Below, one piece after another: positions 30,366-39,513 of a stretch of DNA of 64,000 bases; position 1 is the stretch's first letter, and each line of letters opens with the position of its first letter. Origin of the DNA: Burkholderia savannae (GTDB lineage: Bacteria; Pseudomonadota; Gammaproteobacteria; Burkholderiales; Burkholderiaceae). Location of the stretch: NCBI RefSeq assembly GCF_001524445.2, contig NZ_CP013417.1, positions 1,054,001 to 1,118,000 on the forward strand, read 5' to 3'. Position numbers and translations under genes: made by a program. The notes under the pieces are model-generated. The model had not been told where the DNA came from, ran no database searches, and was given only the letters and a program-made list of their open reading frames with translations.

Positions 30366-31394
30366 ATGAAACTGACTCCCGGCCCGGTGATGCTCGACGT
30401 CGCCGGCACGACGCTCACGCGCGACGACGCGCGCCGTCTCGCACATCCGCAGACGGGCGGCGTGATCCTGTTCGCGCGCCACTTCGAGAGCCGCGCGCAG
30501 CTCGTCGCGCTCACCGACGCGATCCGCGCGATTCGCGACGACATCCTGATCGCGGTCGACCACGAAGGCGGCCGCGTGCAGCGCTTTCGCACCGACGGCT
30601 TCACGGTGCTGCCCGCGATGCGCCGGCTCGGCGAGCTGTGGGACAAGGACGTGCTGCACGCGACGAAGGCGGCGACCGCGGCCGGCTACGTGCTCGCGTC
30701 CGAGCTGCGCGCGTGCGGCGTCGACATGAGCTTCACGCCCGTGCTCGATCTCGATTACGGCCGCTCGAAGGTGATCGGCGATCGCGCGTTCCATCGCGAT
30801 CCGCGCGTCGTCGCGCTGCTCGCGAAGAGCTTGAACCACGGGCTCGCGCTCGCCGGGATGGCGAACTGCGGCAAGCATTTTCCCGGTCACGGTTTCGCGC
30901 GAGCCGATTCGCACGTCGCGCTGCCGACCGACGACCGTCCGCTCGACGAGATCCTCGCGAACGACGCCGCGCCGTACGACTGGCTCGGGCTGTCGCTTTC
31001 GGCGGTCATTCCGGCGCACGTGATCTACACGCAAGTCGATGCGAGGCCGGCGGGCTTCTCGCGCGTGTGGCTGCAAGACGTGCTGCGCGGCCGGCTGGGC
31101 TTTCCGGGCGCGGTGTTCAGCGACGATCTGTCGATGGAGGCGGCGCGCGAAGGCGGCACGCTCGCGCAGGCGGCGCAGGCCGCGCTCGACGCGGGCTGCG
31201 ACATGGTGCTGATCTGCAATCAGCCGGATGCGGCGGAGCGGGTGCTCGACGCGCTGCGCGCGACGACGTCGCGCGAATCGCTGCGGCGAATCAAGCAGAT
31301 GCGGCCGCGCGGCAAGGCGCTCAAATGGAACAAGCTGATGCGCGAGCCGCGCTATCTGCGCGCGCAGGCGCTCCTGCGCAGTACGTTCGCCTGA
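30366..31394 (+). CDS. nagZ: Beta-N-acetylhexosaminidase NagZ
   Basis: NagZ removes N-acetylglucosamine from recycled muropeptides in the cytoplasm; its product induces AmpC beta-lactamase in some species. The 342-residue glycoside hydrolase family 3 protein has GGRVQRFR, the NCGKHFPGHGFARADSH loop with the catalytic-acid His, and FSDDLSMEAA with the nucleophilic Asp. Length matches the family. 25 bp follow acpS. It converges with the regulator gene. Confidence 0.96.
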   Translation: MKLTPGPVMLDVAGTTLTRDDARRLAHPQTGGVILFARHFESRAQLVALTDAIRAIRDDILIAVDHEGGRVQRFRTDGFTVLPAMRRLGELWDKDVLHATKAATAAGYVLASELRACGVDMSFTPVLDLDYGRSKVIGDRAFHRDPRVVALLAKSLNHGLALAGMANCGKHFPGHGFARADSHVALPTDDRPLDEILANDAAPYDWLGLSLSAVIPAHVIYTQVDARPAGFSRVWLQDVLRGRLGFPGAVFSDDLSMEAAREGGTLAQAAQAALDAGCDMVLICNQPDAAERVLDALRATTSRESLRRIKQMRPRGKALKWNKLMREPRYLRAQALLRSTFA

Positions 31395-31404
31395 TGCGAA
31401 ACGG

Positions 31405-31431
31405 GCGAGGGCGGCGCGCGGCCGCCCTCGC
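31405..31431. terminator. GC-rich hairpin between convergent nagZ and regulator genes
   Basis: A perfect 11-bp stem (GCGAGGGCGGC with GCCGCCCTCGC) around a 5-base loop lies in the 55-bp gap between two convergent genes. No T-run follows on either strand, so it may block or pause transcription rather than be a classical terminator. Confidence 0.4.
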
Positions 31432-31449
31432 GTCGACGTCGATCGGGCG

Positions 31450-32847
31450 TCAGCCGATCTTCATGCGTTGCAGCTTGTTGTAGAGCGTCTTCGGGCTGAT
31501 GCCGAGGAGCGTCGCCGCGCGGTGGCGCGTGCCGCCGACCGCGTCGAGCGTCGCGCGGATCAGCAGGTCTTCGACGTCGGCGAGCGGCGTGCCGACGCGC
31601 ACCTGCACGCTGCTGCCGTTCAGCGCCGCGCCGGGCTGCGGATACGCGTCGCCCGCGCGCAGCGTTTCGATGAAGTCGCCCGACTGGTCGTATGCGAGCC
31701 GCACGCGCTCCAGCAGCTCGCGCACGTTGCCGGGCCAGTCGTAAGCGAGACATTCGCGGATGAAGCCCGGCGCGGCGCGCTTGTCGGTGATGTTCAGGCC
31801 CGCGGCGCGCGCGTCGCGGTTCAGGTCGTCGACGAACGCTTCCGCGATTTCGATCACGTCGTTGTCGCGCTCGCGCAGCGGCGGCAGGCCGATCGACGCG
31901 GCGTCGAGGCGCAGCCACAGATCCTCGCGCAGCGTGCCGTTCGCGACCGCCTCGCGGGCCGGGCGGCGCGTCGTCGCGATCAGCCGGAAGTCGCTCGCGA
32001 TCTCGATCGTGCCGCCGACGCGCATGAAGTTCTGCGAATCGAGCGCGCGCAGCAGCGCCTCCTGCAGCGAAAGCGGCAACGCGGTGATTTCCTCGAGAAA
32101 CAGCGTGCCGCCGCTCGCCTGCTCGAAGACGCCCGGGTCGCGCCGCTCGACGCCCGTGTACGCGCCGCGCTCGCGGCCGAGCAGCATGCTCTCGACCGCG
32201 CGGCCGTTGGTTTCGATGTTGCGCGGCGACTGAACGGCGGCGCGGCAGTCGAACGCGACGAACGGGCCCTTGCGGCGGCGGCTCAGGTCGTGCAGCGTGC
32301 GCGCGGCCGCCTCCTTGCCCGTGCCGGGCTCGCCCCACAGCAGCACCGCGGTTTCGGTCCGCGCGTTGTGCTCGATCATGTCGTAGACGTGCTGGATCGC
32401 GTCGCTGCGCCCGACGAGCGAGCCGAAGCGGCCGAGGCGGCGCAGCGTCGCGCGCAGCGCCTGCACTTCCTCGATCAACTCGTACGGGCGGGGAATCCGC
32501 GCGAGCAGGCTGCGCAGCCGCGGGATGTTGACGGGCTTCAGCAGGTAATCCCAGACGCCGTGCCGCAGCCCTTCGATCGCGCTCTCGACGGTCGCGTTGC
32601 CCGTCAGCACGATCACCGGCAGCGAGCCGTTCGGCTGCTGCTGCGGCAGGTTCTGCAACAGATCGAAGCCGCTGCCGTCGGGCAGGTTCAGGTCGACGAG
32701 CACGACGTCGGGAATCGAGCGGGCGAGTGCGCCGCGCGCCTCGGCGAGCGACGTCGCCGTATCGACCGAGAATCCGTCCGCCGCGAGCAGCGCGGTCAGG
32801 CCGGACAAGCTATTGGGATCGTCTTCGACAATCAGGGCGTGTGGCAT
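31450..32847 (-). CDS. Sigma54-type response regulator with atypical AAA+ motifs
   Basis: A three-domain regulator of 465 residues. The receiver domain has the phospho-acceptor Asp52, Thr82 and Lys104. The AAA+ domain has Walker A GEPGTGKE (172-179), and a C-terminal Fis-type helix-turn-helix ends RAATLLGISPKTLYNKLQRM. The sigma54-contact loop is GAYTGV instead of GAFTGA, and Walker B reads GGTLFLEEI instead of ..LDEI. These changes may weaken sigma54 contact or ATP hydrolysis. No histidine kinase lies beside it, so its partner is unknown. It faces nagZ. Confidence 0.9.
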   Translation of the reverse strand: MPHALIVEDDPNSLSGLTALLAADGFSVDTATSLAEARGALARSIPDVVLVDLNLPDGSGFDLLQNLPQQQPNGSLPVIVLTGNATVESAIEGLRHGVWDYLLKPVNIPRLRSLLARIPRPYELIEEVQALRATLRRLGRFGSLVGRSDAIQHVYDMIEHNARTETAVLLWGEPGTGKEAAARTLHDLSRRRKGPFVAFDCRAAVQSPRNIETNGRAVESMLLGRERGAYTGVERRDPGVFEQASGGTLFLEEITALPLSLQEALLRALDSQNFMRVGGTIEIASDFRLIATTRRPAREAVANGTLREDLWLRLDAASIGLPPLRERDNDVIEIAEAFVDDLNRDARAAGLNITDKRAAPGFIRECLAYDWPGNVRELLERVRLAYDQSGDFIETLRAGDAYPQPGAALNGSSVQVRVGTPLADVEDLLIRATLDAVGGTRHRAATLLGISPKTLYNKLQRMKIG

Positions 32848-32963
32848 GGTGTGCGCGAGTTGAAAGACCGATCCGTCGGCCGGACCGGCGTACAGCCCCC
32901 ATTTCGGGATGAGAAATGAATTTTATGCCCCATCGCGCACTTGGCGTACGGTATTTGTTATCG

Positions 32964-32990
32964 ACTATAAAACAGTTACGGATGATACAA
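32964..32990 (-). promoter_or_regulatory. Possible promoter upstream of the sigma54-type regulator
   Basis: On the minus strand TTGTAT (32985-32990) and TATAGT (32964-32969) are separated by 15 bp, in an AT-rich stretch unusual for this genome. The short spacer weakens the call. It lies about 117 bp before the regulator ATG. Confidence 0.35.
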
Positions 32991-33066
32991 ATTGAATCCC
33001 GTCACGGTTTCTGCAAAGCATTGTTTATGATGTGGCGCCTTTATGCAATAAGCGGCGCCGAATAAA

Positions 33067-33096
33067 CAAAAAGCGCCCCGAAGGGCGCTTTGTTCG
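33067..33096 (-). terminator. Rho-independent terminator of efp
   Basis: On the minus strand AAAGCGCCC pairs with GGGCGCTTT around a TTCG-like loop, followed by TTGTTT. It lies 22 bp past the efp stop, upstream of the regulator gene. Confidence 0.82.
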
Positions 33097-33117
33097 ACCT
33101 GATCGCGCAAACGGCGC

Positions 33118-33675
33118 TTATGCGCGGCTGCGGTATTCGTTCGTGCGCGTGTCGATTTCGATCTTGTCGCCGGTATTGCAGAAGAGCGGCACCTGCAGCT
33201 CGAAGCCCGTCGAGAGTTTCGCGTTCTTGAGCACCTTGCCCGACGACGTGTCGCCCTTGACGGCCGGCTCCGTGTACGTGATCTCGCGAACGAGGATCGT
33301 CGGCAGTTCGACCGAGATCGCCTTTTCGTTGTAGAACACGACTTCGCACGTCATGCCGTCTTCGAGGTAGTTGAGCGCGTCGCCCATCATTTCCGCTTCG
33401 ACTTCGTACTGGTTGTAGTCGGCGTCCATGAACACGTACATCGGGTCCGCGAAGTACGAGTACGTCACTTCCTTGCGGTCGAGCACGACGATGTCGAATT
33501 TGTCGTCCGCCTTGTAGACCGATTCCTGGCCCGCGTTCGTCAGCAGATTCTTCAGCTTCATTTTGACGACGGCGGCGTTGCGGCCCGATTTGTTGTATTC
33601 CGTCTTCGACACGACCCAAGCGTCGTTGCCGACCATCACGACGTTGCCTACGCGGAGTTCCTGTGCGGTTTTCAT
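33118..33675 (-). CDS. efp: Elongation factor P (arginine type)
   Basis: EF-P helps ribosomes through polyproline stretches. The 185-residue product has three beta-barrel domains and, at the tip loop [11 protein letters not shown], Arg32. This is the residue that is rhamnosylated in the arginine-type EF-P of Pseudomonas and Neisseria. The matching enzyme EarP is the next gene upstream, which confirms the type. earP and efp are on one strand, 184 bp apart. Confidence 0.97.
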   Translation of the reverse strand: MKTAQELRVGNVVMVGNDAWVVSKTEYNKSGRNAAVVKMKLKNLLTNAGQESVYKADDKFDIVVLDRKEVTYSYFADPMYVFMDADYNQYEVEAEMMGDALNYLEDGMTCEVVFYNEKAISVELPTILVREITYTEPAVKGDTSSGKVLKNAKLSTGFELQVPLFCNTGDKIEIDTRTNEYRSRA

Positions 33676-33859
33676 AACTAAAACTATCCTGAACGAGAGA
33701 AGTTGCCTGAGCGTTGCTCAACGGCCAACGGCGCAAGCGGGCTCGAACCGGCAGCCGAGCGGCCGCGTCTGTGATCGGTCGCGGCCGGACGGCCCCCTTT
33801 ATCCTGGCGCGTCGCGCCGATAACGGACGCGCTTGCGTGGTCAGCCATTGGATAACCGC

Positions 33860-35080
33860 TTATTTTAACTGAGTTTTTGCAAAATTCGCCAGATTTCCGG
33901 CGAGGCCGCCGACGGCCGCGAGTTCGTCCGCCCAGCTCGCCGCGCGCGCGGCGAGCGCCGCGCGGTGCCGCCAGAAATCGGCCCAGTCGGGCGCGCCCGC
34001 GCCGTTCCATGCGTGCCAGAAGCGCTCGGTGGCCGCGCGCGTTGCGTGATCGACGCGCGCGTTGAAGTGCGCGAGCGCCGCGTCGAGCTTCGGCAGATGC
34101 GCGGCGTCGGCCTGCGGGTAGATCTGCCAGACGAACGGCCGGCGCGCCCATTGCGCGCGGACGAACGAATCCTCGCCGCGCACGAAGTTCACGTCGCTCG
34201 CCCACAGCAGCAGGTCGTAGTCGGGCTGCGCGACGAACGCGAGCCCGTGCGCGGCGACGCTGCCGCGCGCCGCGTGCGCGCCGGCGCCGAACGAGCCGAC
34301 CCCGAAAAAGCGCGCGATGCTCGCGGAGATCCGGCCCTCCGGCACGAGCAGCGCGATCGGCTCGCCGCCGTCGCGCCATTGCTCGAGGAGCGCGTCGAGC
34401 GCCGGGTTTTCGTATGCGAAGAGCGACACGACGGTCGCGTCCGGGCCGGGCATCGGCGCGCGTGCGACGCTTTGCCACCACGCGCGGCGCGCGTCGCCGC
34501 TCGCTTCGAACGCGGCGCGGCGCGCGTCGAGGTCGCGCTCCTTCAGCACGCCGCCCGTGCCGGGGCCGAGGCCGGGGAAGAAGAAGGTTTTCGTGAGCGG
34601 GTAGCGCGGGTGCGGCGACGGCCGCAGATGGAAGTCGCAGACCCAGTCCTCGGCGCTCAGGTATTCGAGATTGATCCACACGGGCGGCCGCGCGCGGCGC
34701 GCCATCGCGGCGACGTACGCGCCCGGCAGCTCGCATGCGAACGCTTCGATCACGACGTCGGCGATCTCGAGCGTGTCGCCGGCGTGCGCGGGCGCGCGCC
34801 AGTGCTCGACGACGATGCCGTCGACGGTCTGGCGCGCGGCGTCGGGCCTGGCGGCCGGCTGAAGGCGCGCGAACGTCGCGAGGTCGTCGACGAAGATCCG
34901 CACCTGCCAGCCGTGCTCGGCCGCGAGCTGGCGCGCGAGACGCCAGCACACGCCGATGTCGCCGAAGTTGTCGACGACCGCGCAGAAGATGTCGCATGCG
35001 ATCGCGCTTGCGGCGGCGTCCGTGGGGCGAATGTCGGCGAGGGCGGAGGCGGGGGGCGTGAGGGGAGCGGACGACGTCAT
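33860..35080 (-). CDS. earP: EF-P arginine rhamnosyltransferase EarP
   Basis: EarP attaches rhamnose from dTDP-rhamnose to Arg32 of EF-P, which is needed for EF-P activity. The 406-residue GT-B-fold protein has CAVVDNFGDIGVCWRLAR with the catalytic-type Asp37 and Asp41, PSPHPRYPLTKTFFFPGLG, and FVRGEDSFVRAQWARRPFVW with the conserved Glu. About 28 N-terminal residues before the core are extra and Ala/Pro-rich. The ATG at 35080 was chosen because the frame upstream merely mirrors uvrC on the other strand. efp lies downstream. Confidence 0.95.
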   Translation of the reverse strand: MTSSAPLTPPASALADIRPTDAAASAIACDIFCAVVDNFGDIGVCWRLARQLAAEHGWQVRIFVDDLATFARLQPAARPDAARQTVDGIVVEHWRAPAHAGDTLEIADVVIEAFACELPGAYVAAMARRARPPVWINLEYLSAEDWVCDFHLRPSPHPRYPLTKTFFFPGLGPGTGGVLKERDLDARRAAFEASGDARRAWWQSVARAPMPGPDATVVSLFAYENPALDALLEQWRDGGEPIALLVPEGRISASIARFFGVGSFGAGAHAARGSVAAHGLAFVAQPDYDLLLWASDVNFVRGEDSFVRAQWARRPFVWQIYPQADAAHLPKLDAALAHFNARVDHATRAATERFWHAWNGAGAPDWADFWRHRAALAARAASWADELAAVGGLAGNLANFAKTQLK

Positions 35081-35293
35081 CTGATCTGTGCCAAGCGAAG
35101 CGAGTGGGGCGCCGACCGGCCGATCGGCGCGCAAGCCGGCACGCAAACCGGCAGGCAAACCGGCGAACCGGCAAGCCGAACGCCGAGCGGGCGCGTGCCG
35201 CGGCGAGCCGGCCGCGATCGCGCGCGGCGAATGCTCTAAACTGGCGATTCTAAATGACCTTGTTCGCGCGCGCCGCTCGCGCCCGCATTGAGC

Positions 35294-37588
35294 ATGACAT
35301 CCCCCGACGCACCCGAATCCCGTTTCGAACCCAAGCCGATCCTCGCCCAATTGCCGCATCTGCCGGGCGTCTACCGTTATTACGACGTGCAGGACGCGGT
35401 GCTGTACGTCGGCAAGGCGCGCGACCTGAAAAAGCGCGTGTCGAGCTACTTCACGAAGACGCAGCTCTCGCCGCGGATCGCGATGATGGTCACGCGCATC
35501 GCGCGTATCGAGACTACCGTCACGCGCTCGGAGGCCGAGGCGCTGCTGCTCGAGAACAACCTGATCAAGGCGCTCGCGCCGCGCTACAACATCCTGTTTC
35601 GCGACGACAAGTCGTACCCGTACCTGAAGCTCACGGGGCACGAGTTTCCGCGGATGGCGTACTACCGAGGCGCGGTCGACAAGAAGAACCAGTACTTCGG
35701 GCCGTTTCCGAGCGCGTGGGCGGTGCGCGAGAGCATCCAGATCCTGCAGCGCGTGTTCCAGCTGCGCACCTGCGAGGACTCGGTGTTCAACAACCGCACG
35801 CGTCCTTGCCTGCTGCACCAGATCGGCCGCTGCTCGGCGCCGTGCGTCGGCGCGATCGGCGAAGAGGACTACGCGCGCGACGTCGACAACGCGTCGCGCT
35901 TCCTGCTCGGCCGGCAAAACGAGGTGATGGGCGAGCTGGAGCGGAAGATGCATGCGTTCGCGGCCGAGCTGAAGTTCGAGCAGGCGGCGGCCGTGCGCAA
36001 CCAGATGAGCTCGCTCGCGAAGGTGCTGCATCAGCAGGCGATCGACGTCGGCGGCGACAGCGACGTCGACATTCTCGCCGTCGTCGCGCAAGGCGGCCGC
36101 GTGTGCGTGAATCTGGCGATGGTGCGCGGCGGCCGGCATCTCGGCGACAAGGCGTACTTCCCGACGCACGTCGAAAGCGCGCTCGCGCTTGCCGGCGATC
36201 CGGGCGCGCAAGCGGGCGACGAGGCGGGCGACGACGTGGGTGACGAGGCGGGTGACGAGGCGGGTGCCGGAGCGGATGCGCAGGCGCGGCTCGCCGGCGA
36301 TGCGGCAACGGACGCGGCGGATGCGGCGGATGCGGCGGATGCGGCGGGCGCGAGCGAGAACGGCGGCGCGGCACGCCATGTCGAGGCGAGCGCGCAAGCG
36401 TGTGCCGACGAAAGCGTCGAACGAAGCGCCGACGCGATGGCCGAAGCGATCACCGAAGCGTCGCGGGCAGCCGCAATTGCCGAAGCCGGCGAAGCCGCGC
36501 AAGCAACTGAAGCAACCGCGCCGTCCGACATCGGCGACGACGCCGCGCCGCAGGAGGCCGACGCCGCGCCGCTCGAAACCGAAGTGCTCGAAGCGTTCGT
36601 CGCGCAGCACTATCTCGGCAATCGCGTGCCGCCGATTCTCGTCGCGAGCCACGCGATCGCGAATCGCGAGCTGATCGATCTGCTCGTCGAGCAGGCGGGG
36701 CACAAGGTGTCGGTCGTGCGGCAGCCGCAGGGCCAGAAGCGCGCGTGGCTCGCGATGGCCGAGCAGAACGCGCGCCTCGCGCTCGCGCGGCTGTTGTCCG
36801 AGCAGGGCTCGCAGCAGGCGCGCACGCGCGCGCTCGCCGGCGTGCTCGGCTACGAGAGCGACGATCTCGCGCCGCTGCGGATCGAGTGCTTCGACATCAG
36901 CCACACGATGGGCGAGGCGACGCAGGCGTCGTGCGTCGTCTATCACCATCACAAGATGCAGTCGTCCGAGTACCGCCGCTACAACATCACGGGGATCACG
37001 CCCGGCGACGACTACGCCGCGATGCGCCAGGTGCTCACGCGCCGCTACGAGAAGATGGTCGAGGAAGCGGCCGCCGAGGCGTCGGCGGACGAGGCGGCCG
37101 GCATCGACGGCAACGCGGTGCACGCGGCCGCGTCGGCCGGCCGGTTGCCGAACATCGTGCTGATCGACGGCGGCCGCGGCCAGGTCGAGATCGCGCGCCA
37201 GGTGTTCTCCGAGCTCGGGCTCGACATCGCGATGCTCGTCGGCGTCGCGAAGGGCGAGGGGCGCAAGGTCGGGCTCGAGACGCTGATCTTCGCCGACGGC
37301 CGCGCGCCGCTCGAGCTCGGCAAGGAGAGCGCGGCGCTGATGCTCGTCGCGCAGATCCGCGACGAGGCGCACCGGTTCGCGATCACCGGCATGCGCGCGA
37401 AGCGCGCGAAGACGCGCCAGACGTCGAGGCTCGAGGAGCTCGAAGGCGTCGGCGCGAAGCGTCGGCAGCGGCTGCTCGCGCGCTTCGGCGGCTTGCGCGG
37501 CGTGGTCGCGGCGAGCGTCGACGAGCTCGCGAGCGTCGAAGGCATCTCGCGCGCGCTCGCCGAGCAGATCTACCGGCAACTGCACTGA
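35294..37588 (+). CDS. uvrC: Excinuclease ABC subunit C with low-complexity insertion
   Basis: UvrC makes both cuts around DNA lesions in nucleotide excision repair. The 764-residue product has a GIY-YIG domain (LPGVYRYYD, then [17 protein letters not shown]), a UVR helix pair ([17 protein letters not shown]), an RNase-H-like second nuclease domain ([21 protein letters not shown]) and C-terminal helix-hairpin-helix motifs. E. coli UvrC has 610 residues. Here about residues 300-427 are an Ala/Asp/Glu-rich insertion (GDEAGD and DAADAA repeats) between the UVR and second nuclease domains. The insertion has no counterpart in the enzyme core and is probably a flexible linker. Confidence 0.95.
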   Translation: MTSPDAPESRFEPKPILAQLPHLPGVYRYYDVQDAVLYVGKARDLKKRVSSYFTKTQLSPRIAMMVTRIARIETTVTRSEAEALLLENNLIKALAPRYNILFRDDKSYPYLKLTGHEFPRMAYYRGAVDKKNQYFGPFPSAWAVRESIQILQRVFQLRTCEDSVFNNRTRPCLLHQIGRCSAPCVGAIGEEDYARDVDNASRFLLGRQNEVMGELERKMHAFAAELKFEQAAAVRNQMSSLAKVLHQQAIDVGGDSDVDILAVVAQGGRVCVNLAMVRGGRHLGDKAYFPTHVESALALAGDPGAQAGDEAGDDVGDEAGDEAGAGADAQARLAGDAATDAADAADAADAAGASENGGAARHVEASAQACADESVERSADAMAEAITEASRAAAIAEAGEAAQATEATAPSDIGDDAAPQEADAAPLETEVLEAFVAQHYLGNRVPPILVASHAIANRELIDLLVEQAGHKVSVVRQPQGQKRAWLAMAEQNARLALARLLSEQGSQQARTRALAGVLGYESDDLAPLRIECFDISHTMGEATQASCVVYHHHKMQSSEYRRYNITGITPGDDYAAMRQVLTRRYEKMVEEAAAEASADEAAGIDGNAVHAAASAGRLPNIVLIDGGRGQVEIARQVFSELGLDIAMLVGVAKGEGRKVGLETLIFADGRAPLELGKESAALMLVAQIRDEAHRFAITGMRAKRAKTRQTSRLEELEGVGAKRRQRLLARFGGLRGVVAASVDELASVEGISRALAEQIYRQLH
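36314..36340 (+). repeat. Nine-base tandem repeat inside uvrC
   Basis: Three perfect GCGGCGGAT units encode Ala-Ala-Asp steps in the UvrC insertion. Imperfect 12-base GCGGGCGACGAG-like units precede it at about 36211-36270. Unit length is a multiple of three, so copy-number change would keep the reading frame. Confidence 0.85.
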
Positions 37589-37701
37589 GGGCGGGCCGCG
37601 CCGGCCGGCGAGCCAGGCGGCGCGGCCCGCGCCGGGCGCGTTGCTTGTGGCGGCGCGGGTGACGCGGCACAATGGCAAATCCTTCAACCGTGTCGCGTGC
37701 C

Positions 37702-38295
37702 ATGCCGTTCAACTTCCCGATTTTCCTGACGTGGGTGCGAATCGTGCTGATTCCGCTCGTCGTCGGCGTGTTCTATCTGCCGGATACGGTGCTGAGCGCC
37801 GACCACCGCAATCTGGCGGCGGCGGCGATCTTCATCCTGGCCGCGCTGACCGACTGGTTCGACGGCTATCTCGCGCGCAAGTGGAACCAGACGTCGGCGT
37901 TCGGCGCGTTTCTCGATCCCGTCGCCGACAAGCTGATGGTGACGGCGGCGCTCCTCGTGCTCGTGCAGCTCGCGCGCCTCGACGCGGCGATCGCGCTCGT
38001 GATCGTCGGCCGCGAGATCGCGATCTCGGCGCTGCGCGAATGGATGGCGCACATCGGCGCGTCGAAGAGCGTCGCGGTGAATTCGCTCGGCAAATTCAAG
38101 ACCGCGTGCCAGATGATTGCGATTCCGATGCTGCTGTACTACGGCCGGCTGCCGTTCGGCGGCGGCATCGCGATCGACACGCGCGTGTGGGGCGAGTGGC
38201 TCATCTATCTCGCGGCCGTGCTGACGATCTGGTCGATGCTCTACTACATGAAGCTGGCGTGGCCGCAGATTCGCGAACGCGGGGGCGCCGCATAA
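37702..38295 (+). CDS. pgsA: CDP-diacylglycerol-glycerol-3-phosphate phosphatidyltransferase
   Basis: PgsA makes phosphatidylglycerol phosphate, the precursor of phosphatidylglycerol and cardiolipin, at the inner membrane. The 197-residue product has several transmembrane helices and the family motif DWFDGYLARK, then FGAFLDPVADK. The ATG at 37702 gives MPFNFPIFLTW, which aligns with the E. coli start; an ATG at 37672 would add 10 residues. It follows uvrC, as in many proteobacteria. Confidence 0.95.
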   Translation: MPFNFPIFLTWVRIVLIPLVVGVFYLPDTVLSADHRNLAAAAIFILAALTDWFDGYLARKWNQTSAFGAFLDPVADKLMVTAALLVLVQLARLDAAIALVIVGREIAISALREWMAHIGASKSVAVNSLGKFKTACQMIAIPMLLYYGRLPFGGGIAIDTRVWGEWLIYLAAVLTIWSMLYYMKLAWPQIRERGGAA

Positions 38296-38370
38296 GCATT
38301 CGGCGCGCATGCCCGATTGCGCGTCAACGAGCGCGAGGATGCGGTCGAAGAAAAAGGGCGCGAAAAACGC

Positions 38371-38399
38371 TTGACACATAATTCGAGTTTCACCATAAT
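38371..38399 (+). promoter_or_regulatory. Strong promoter of the tRNA cluster
   Basis: TTGACA (38371-38376), a 17-bp spacer and CATAAT (38394-38399) form a near-consensus sigma70 promoter, 53 bp before the first tRNA-Gly. Confidence 0.85.
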
Positions 38400-38451
38400 C
38401 TCGTTTCTCCACTGAACGGTGCCTGGCGCAGTGCGGTGGATGAAGTAAAAC

Positions 38452-38527
38452 GCGGGAGTAGCTCAGTTGGTAGAGCGCAACCTTGCCAAGGTTGAGGTCG
38501 CGAGTTCGAGACTCGTCTCCCGCTCCA
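38452..38527 (+). tRNA. tRNA-Gly (anticodon GCC), copy 1
   Basis: The 76-nt sequence folds as a full cloverleaf: acceptor GCGGGAG/CTCCCGC, anticodon loop TTGCCAA (GCC), T loop TTCGAGA, and an encoded CCA end. It is identical to the second copy 60 bp downstream. Confidence 0.98.
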
Positions 38528-38587
38528 GGTTTGAAAGCAGCGTTTTGCTTGGCGTGTTGTTCGGCAAAGCATGCAGTGCAGGACGAT

Positions 38588-38663
38588 GCGGGAGTAGCTC
38601 AGTTGGTAGAGCGCAACCTTGCCAAGGTTGAGGTCGCGAGTTCGAGACTCGTCTCCCGCTCCA
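38588..38663 (+). tRNA. tRNA-Gly (anticodon GCC), copy 2
   Basis: An exact repeat of the first tRNA-Gly, again with an encoded CCA. A terminator follows at once, so transcription of the first two tRNAs may end before tRNA-Cys. Confidence 0.98.
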
Positions 38664-38667
38664 GAAC

Positions 38668-38697
38668 AAGGGGAAGCCGAGCTTCCCTTTTTGTTTG
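38668..38697 (+). terminator. Terminator after the second tRNA-Gly
   Basis: GGGAAGC pairs with GCTTCCC around CGA, followed by TTTTTGTTTG. Read-through or a further promoter would be needed for tRNA-Cys. Confidence 0.85.
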
Positions 38698-38778
38698 ATG
38701 GGCCCGATGGCCTTCAATCAAAAAACTGTCGATCGTTGCAGGCCAACTGGTTTTCGCGATGTTCGGCAGACCGCTTAC

Positions 38779-38852
38779 GGCGCGATAGCAAAGCGGTTAT
38801 GCAGCGGCCTGCAAAGCCGTGTAGGCCGGTTCGACTCCGGCTCGCGCCTCCA
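38779..38852 (+). tRNA. tRNA-Cys (anticodon GCA)
   Basis: A 74-nt cloverleaf: acceptor GGCGCGA/TCGCGCC, anticodon loop CTGCAAA (GCA), T loop TTCGACT, discriminator T, and CCA encoded. Bases 38833-38851 at its 3' end recur at 52509-52527, so the gene is the apparent attachment site of the downstream island. Confidence 0.97.
38833..38851 (+). repeat. attL-like 3' end of tRNA-Cys
   Basis: The 19 bases GACTCCGGCTCGCGCCTCC form part of the T loop, the 3' half of the T stem, the acceptor strand and the start of CCA. They are repeated exactly 13.7 kb downstream. tRNA 3' ends are the usual target of tyrosine integrases. Confidence 0.8.
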
Positions 38853-38853
38853 G

Positions 38854-38886
38854 AAAAAGCCCCGTTGATCGGGGCTTTTCTTTTTT
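38854..38886 (+). terminator. Terminator after tRNA-Cys
   Basis: AAAAAGCCCC pairs with GGGGCTTTT around GTTGATC, followed by CTTTTTT. A decayed version of this hairpin also follows the downstream repeat at 52528-52560. Confidence 0.88.
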
Positions 38887-38908
38887 CCGCGCCGCTCAAA
38901 TTTCCGCG

Positions 38909-39445
38909 CCGCTCAATTGGGCACCAGCGAGCGGGCAGGTATGCGAATGGCTCAGGCATACGGTCCCGGGCGTCTTCATCGATATCCGGCGCACGGCGCG
39001 CATCGGCCGCCTTCGGGAACATGGCTTCGGCGGCAAGCTGGAAGGGGAGCCGTTCGGAACGGCGACGACTGCGTTGCGGCGGCTGGTTCTGCCGCGCATT
39101 GAGGAAGCGCTGTCGGCTGCGCAAATTCGCCTTGCGAATGCCTACATTGAGCGGCTCGAATGGGCGGTGACGTGCATTGATCGATGCGATCGGCCGCACG
39201 CGTTGTTCTGCCTCGGCCCGCCATATTTCGAGACGGAAGGATACGGCGTACCGTTTCCGTTCGCGCAGTACGAGAAGATGGCCGATTGATTGCGGTCGAT
39301 CGTGGGCCGCGCGATCGTCAGCCTCAATGTCCACCCGGAGATCCGGTGTGTGTTTGCCGGCTCCTGCATCGAGAGCGTGCCGATTCAATACACGGTGAGC
39401 GGTGGAAAGGGCGTCGACCGCCGCGAACGGATCATTCTCGGTTGA
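38909..39445 (+). pseudogene. Remnant of a phage DNA adenine methylase (Dam family)
   Basis: One reading frame across this stretch resembles phage Dam-type N6-adenine methylases: a start-like LNWAPASGQVCEWL, then GFGGKLEGEPFGTATTALRR, LFCLGPPYFETEGYGVPFPF and GRAIVSLNVHPEI. The catalytic D-P-P-Y motif is G-P-P-Y, a TGA at 39287-39289 interrupts the frame before GRAIVSLN, and the part between the first two blocks is far too short, which indicates an internal deletion. It is therefore inactive. It is the first thing after the tRNA attachment site and points to a prophage origin for this end of the island. Confidence 0.75.
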
Positions 39446-39513
39446 GGCGATTCAGCGGAGCCGGCCGGGTTGTTTTGTCGAGTGCGGCCGGCGCGGTAAT
39501 CGCGCCGGCTGGC

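Noticed and set aside
35081..37687. N-terminal extension of earP through uvrC
   Set aside because: The extension is antisense to uvrC and has no EarP features; the ATG at 35080 gives the normal protein.
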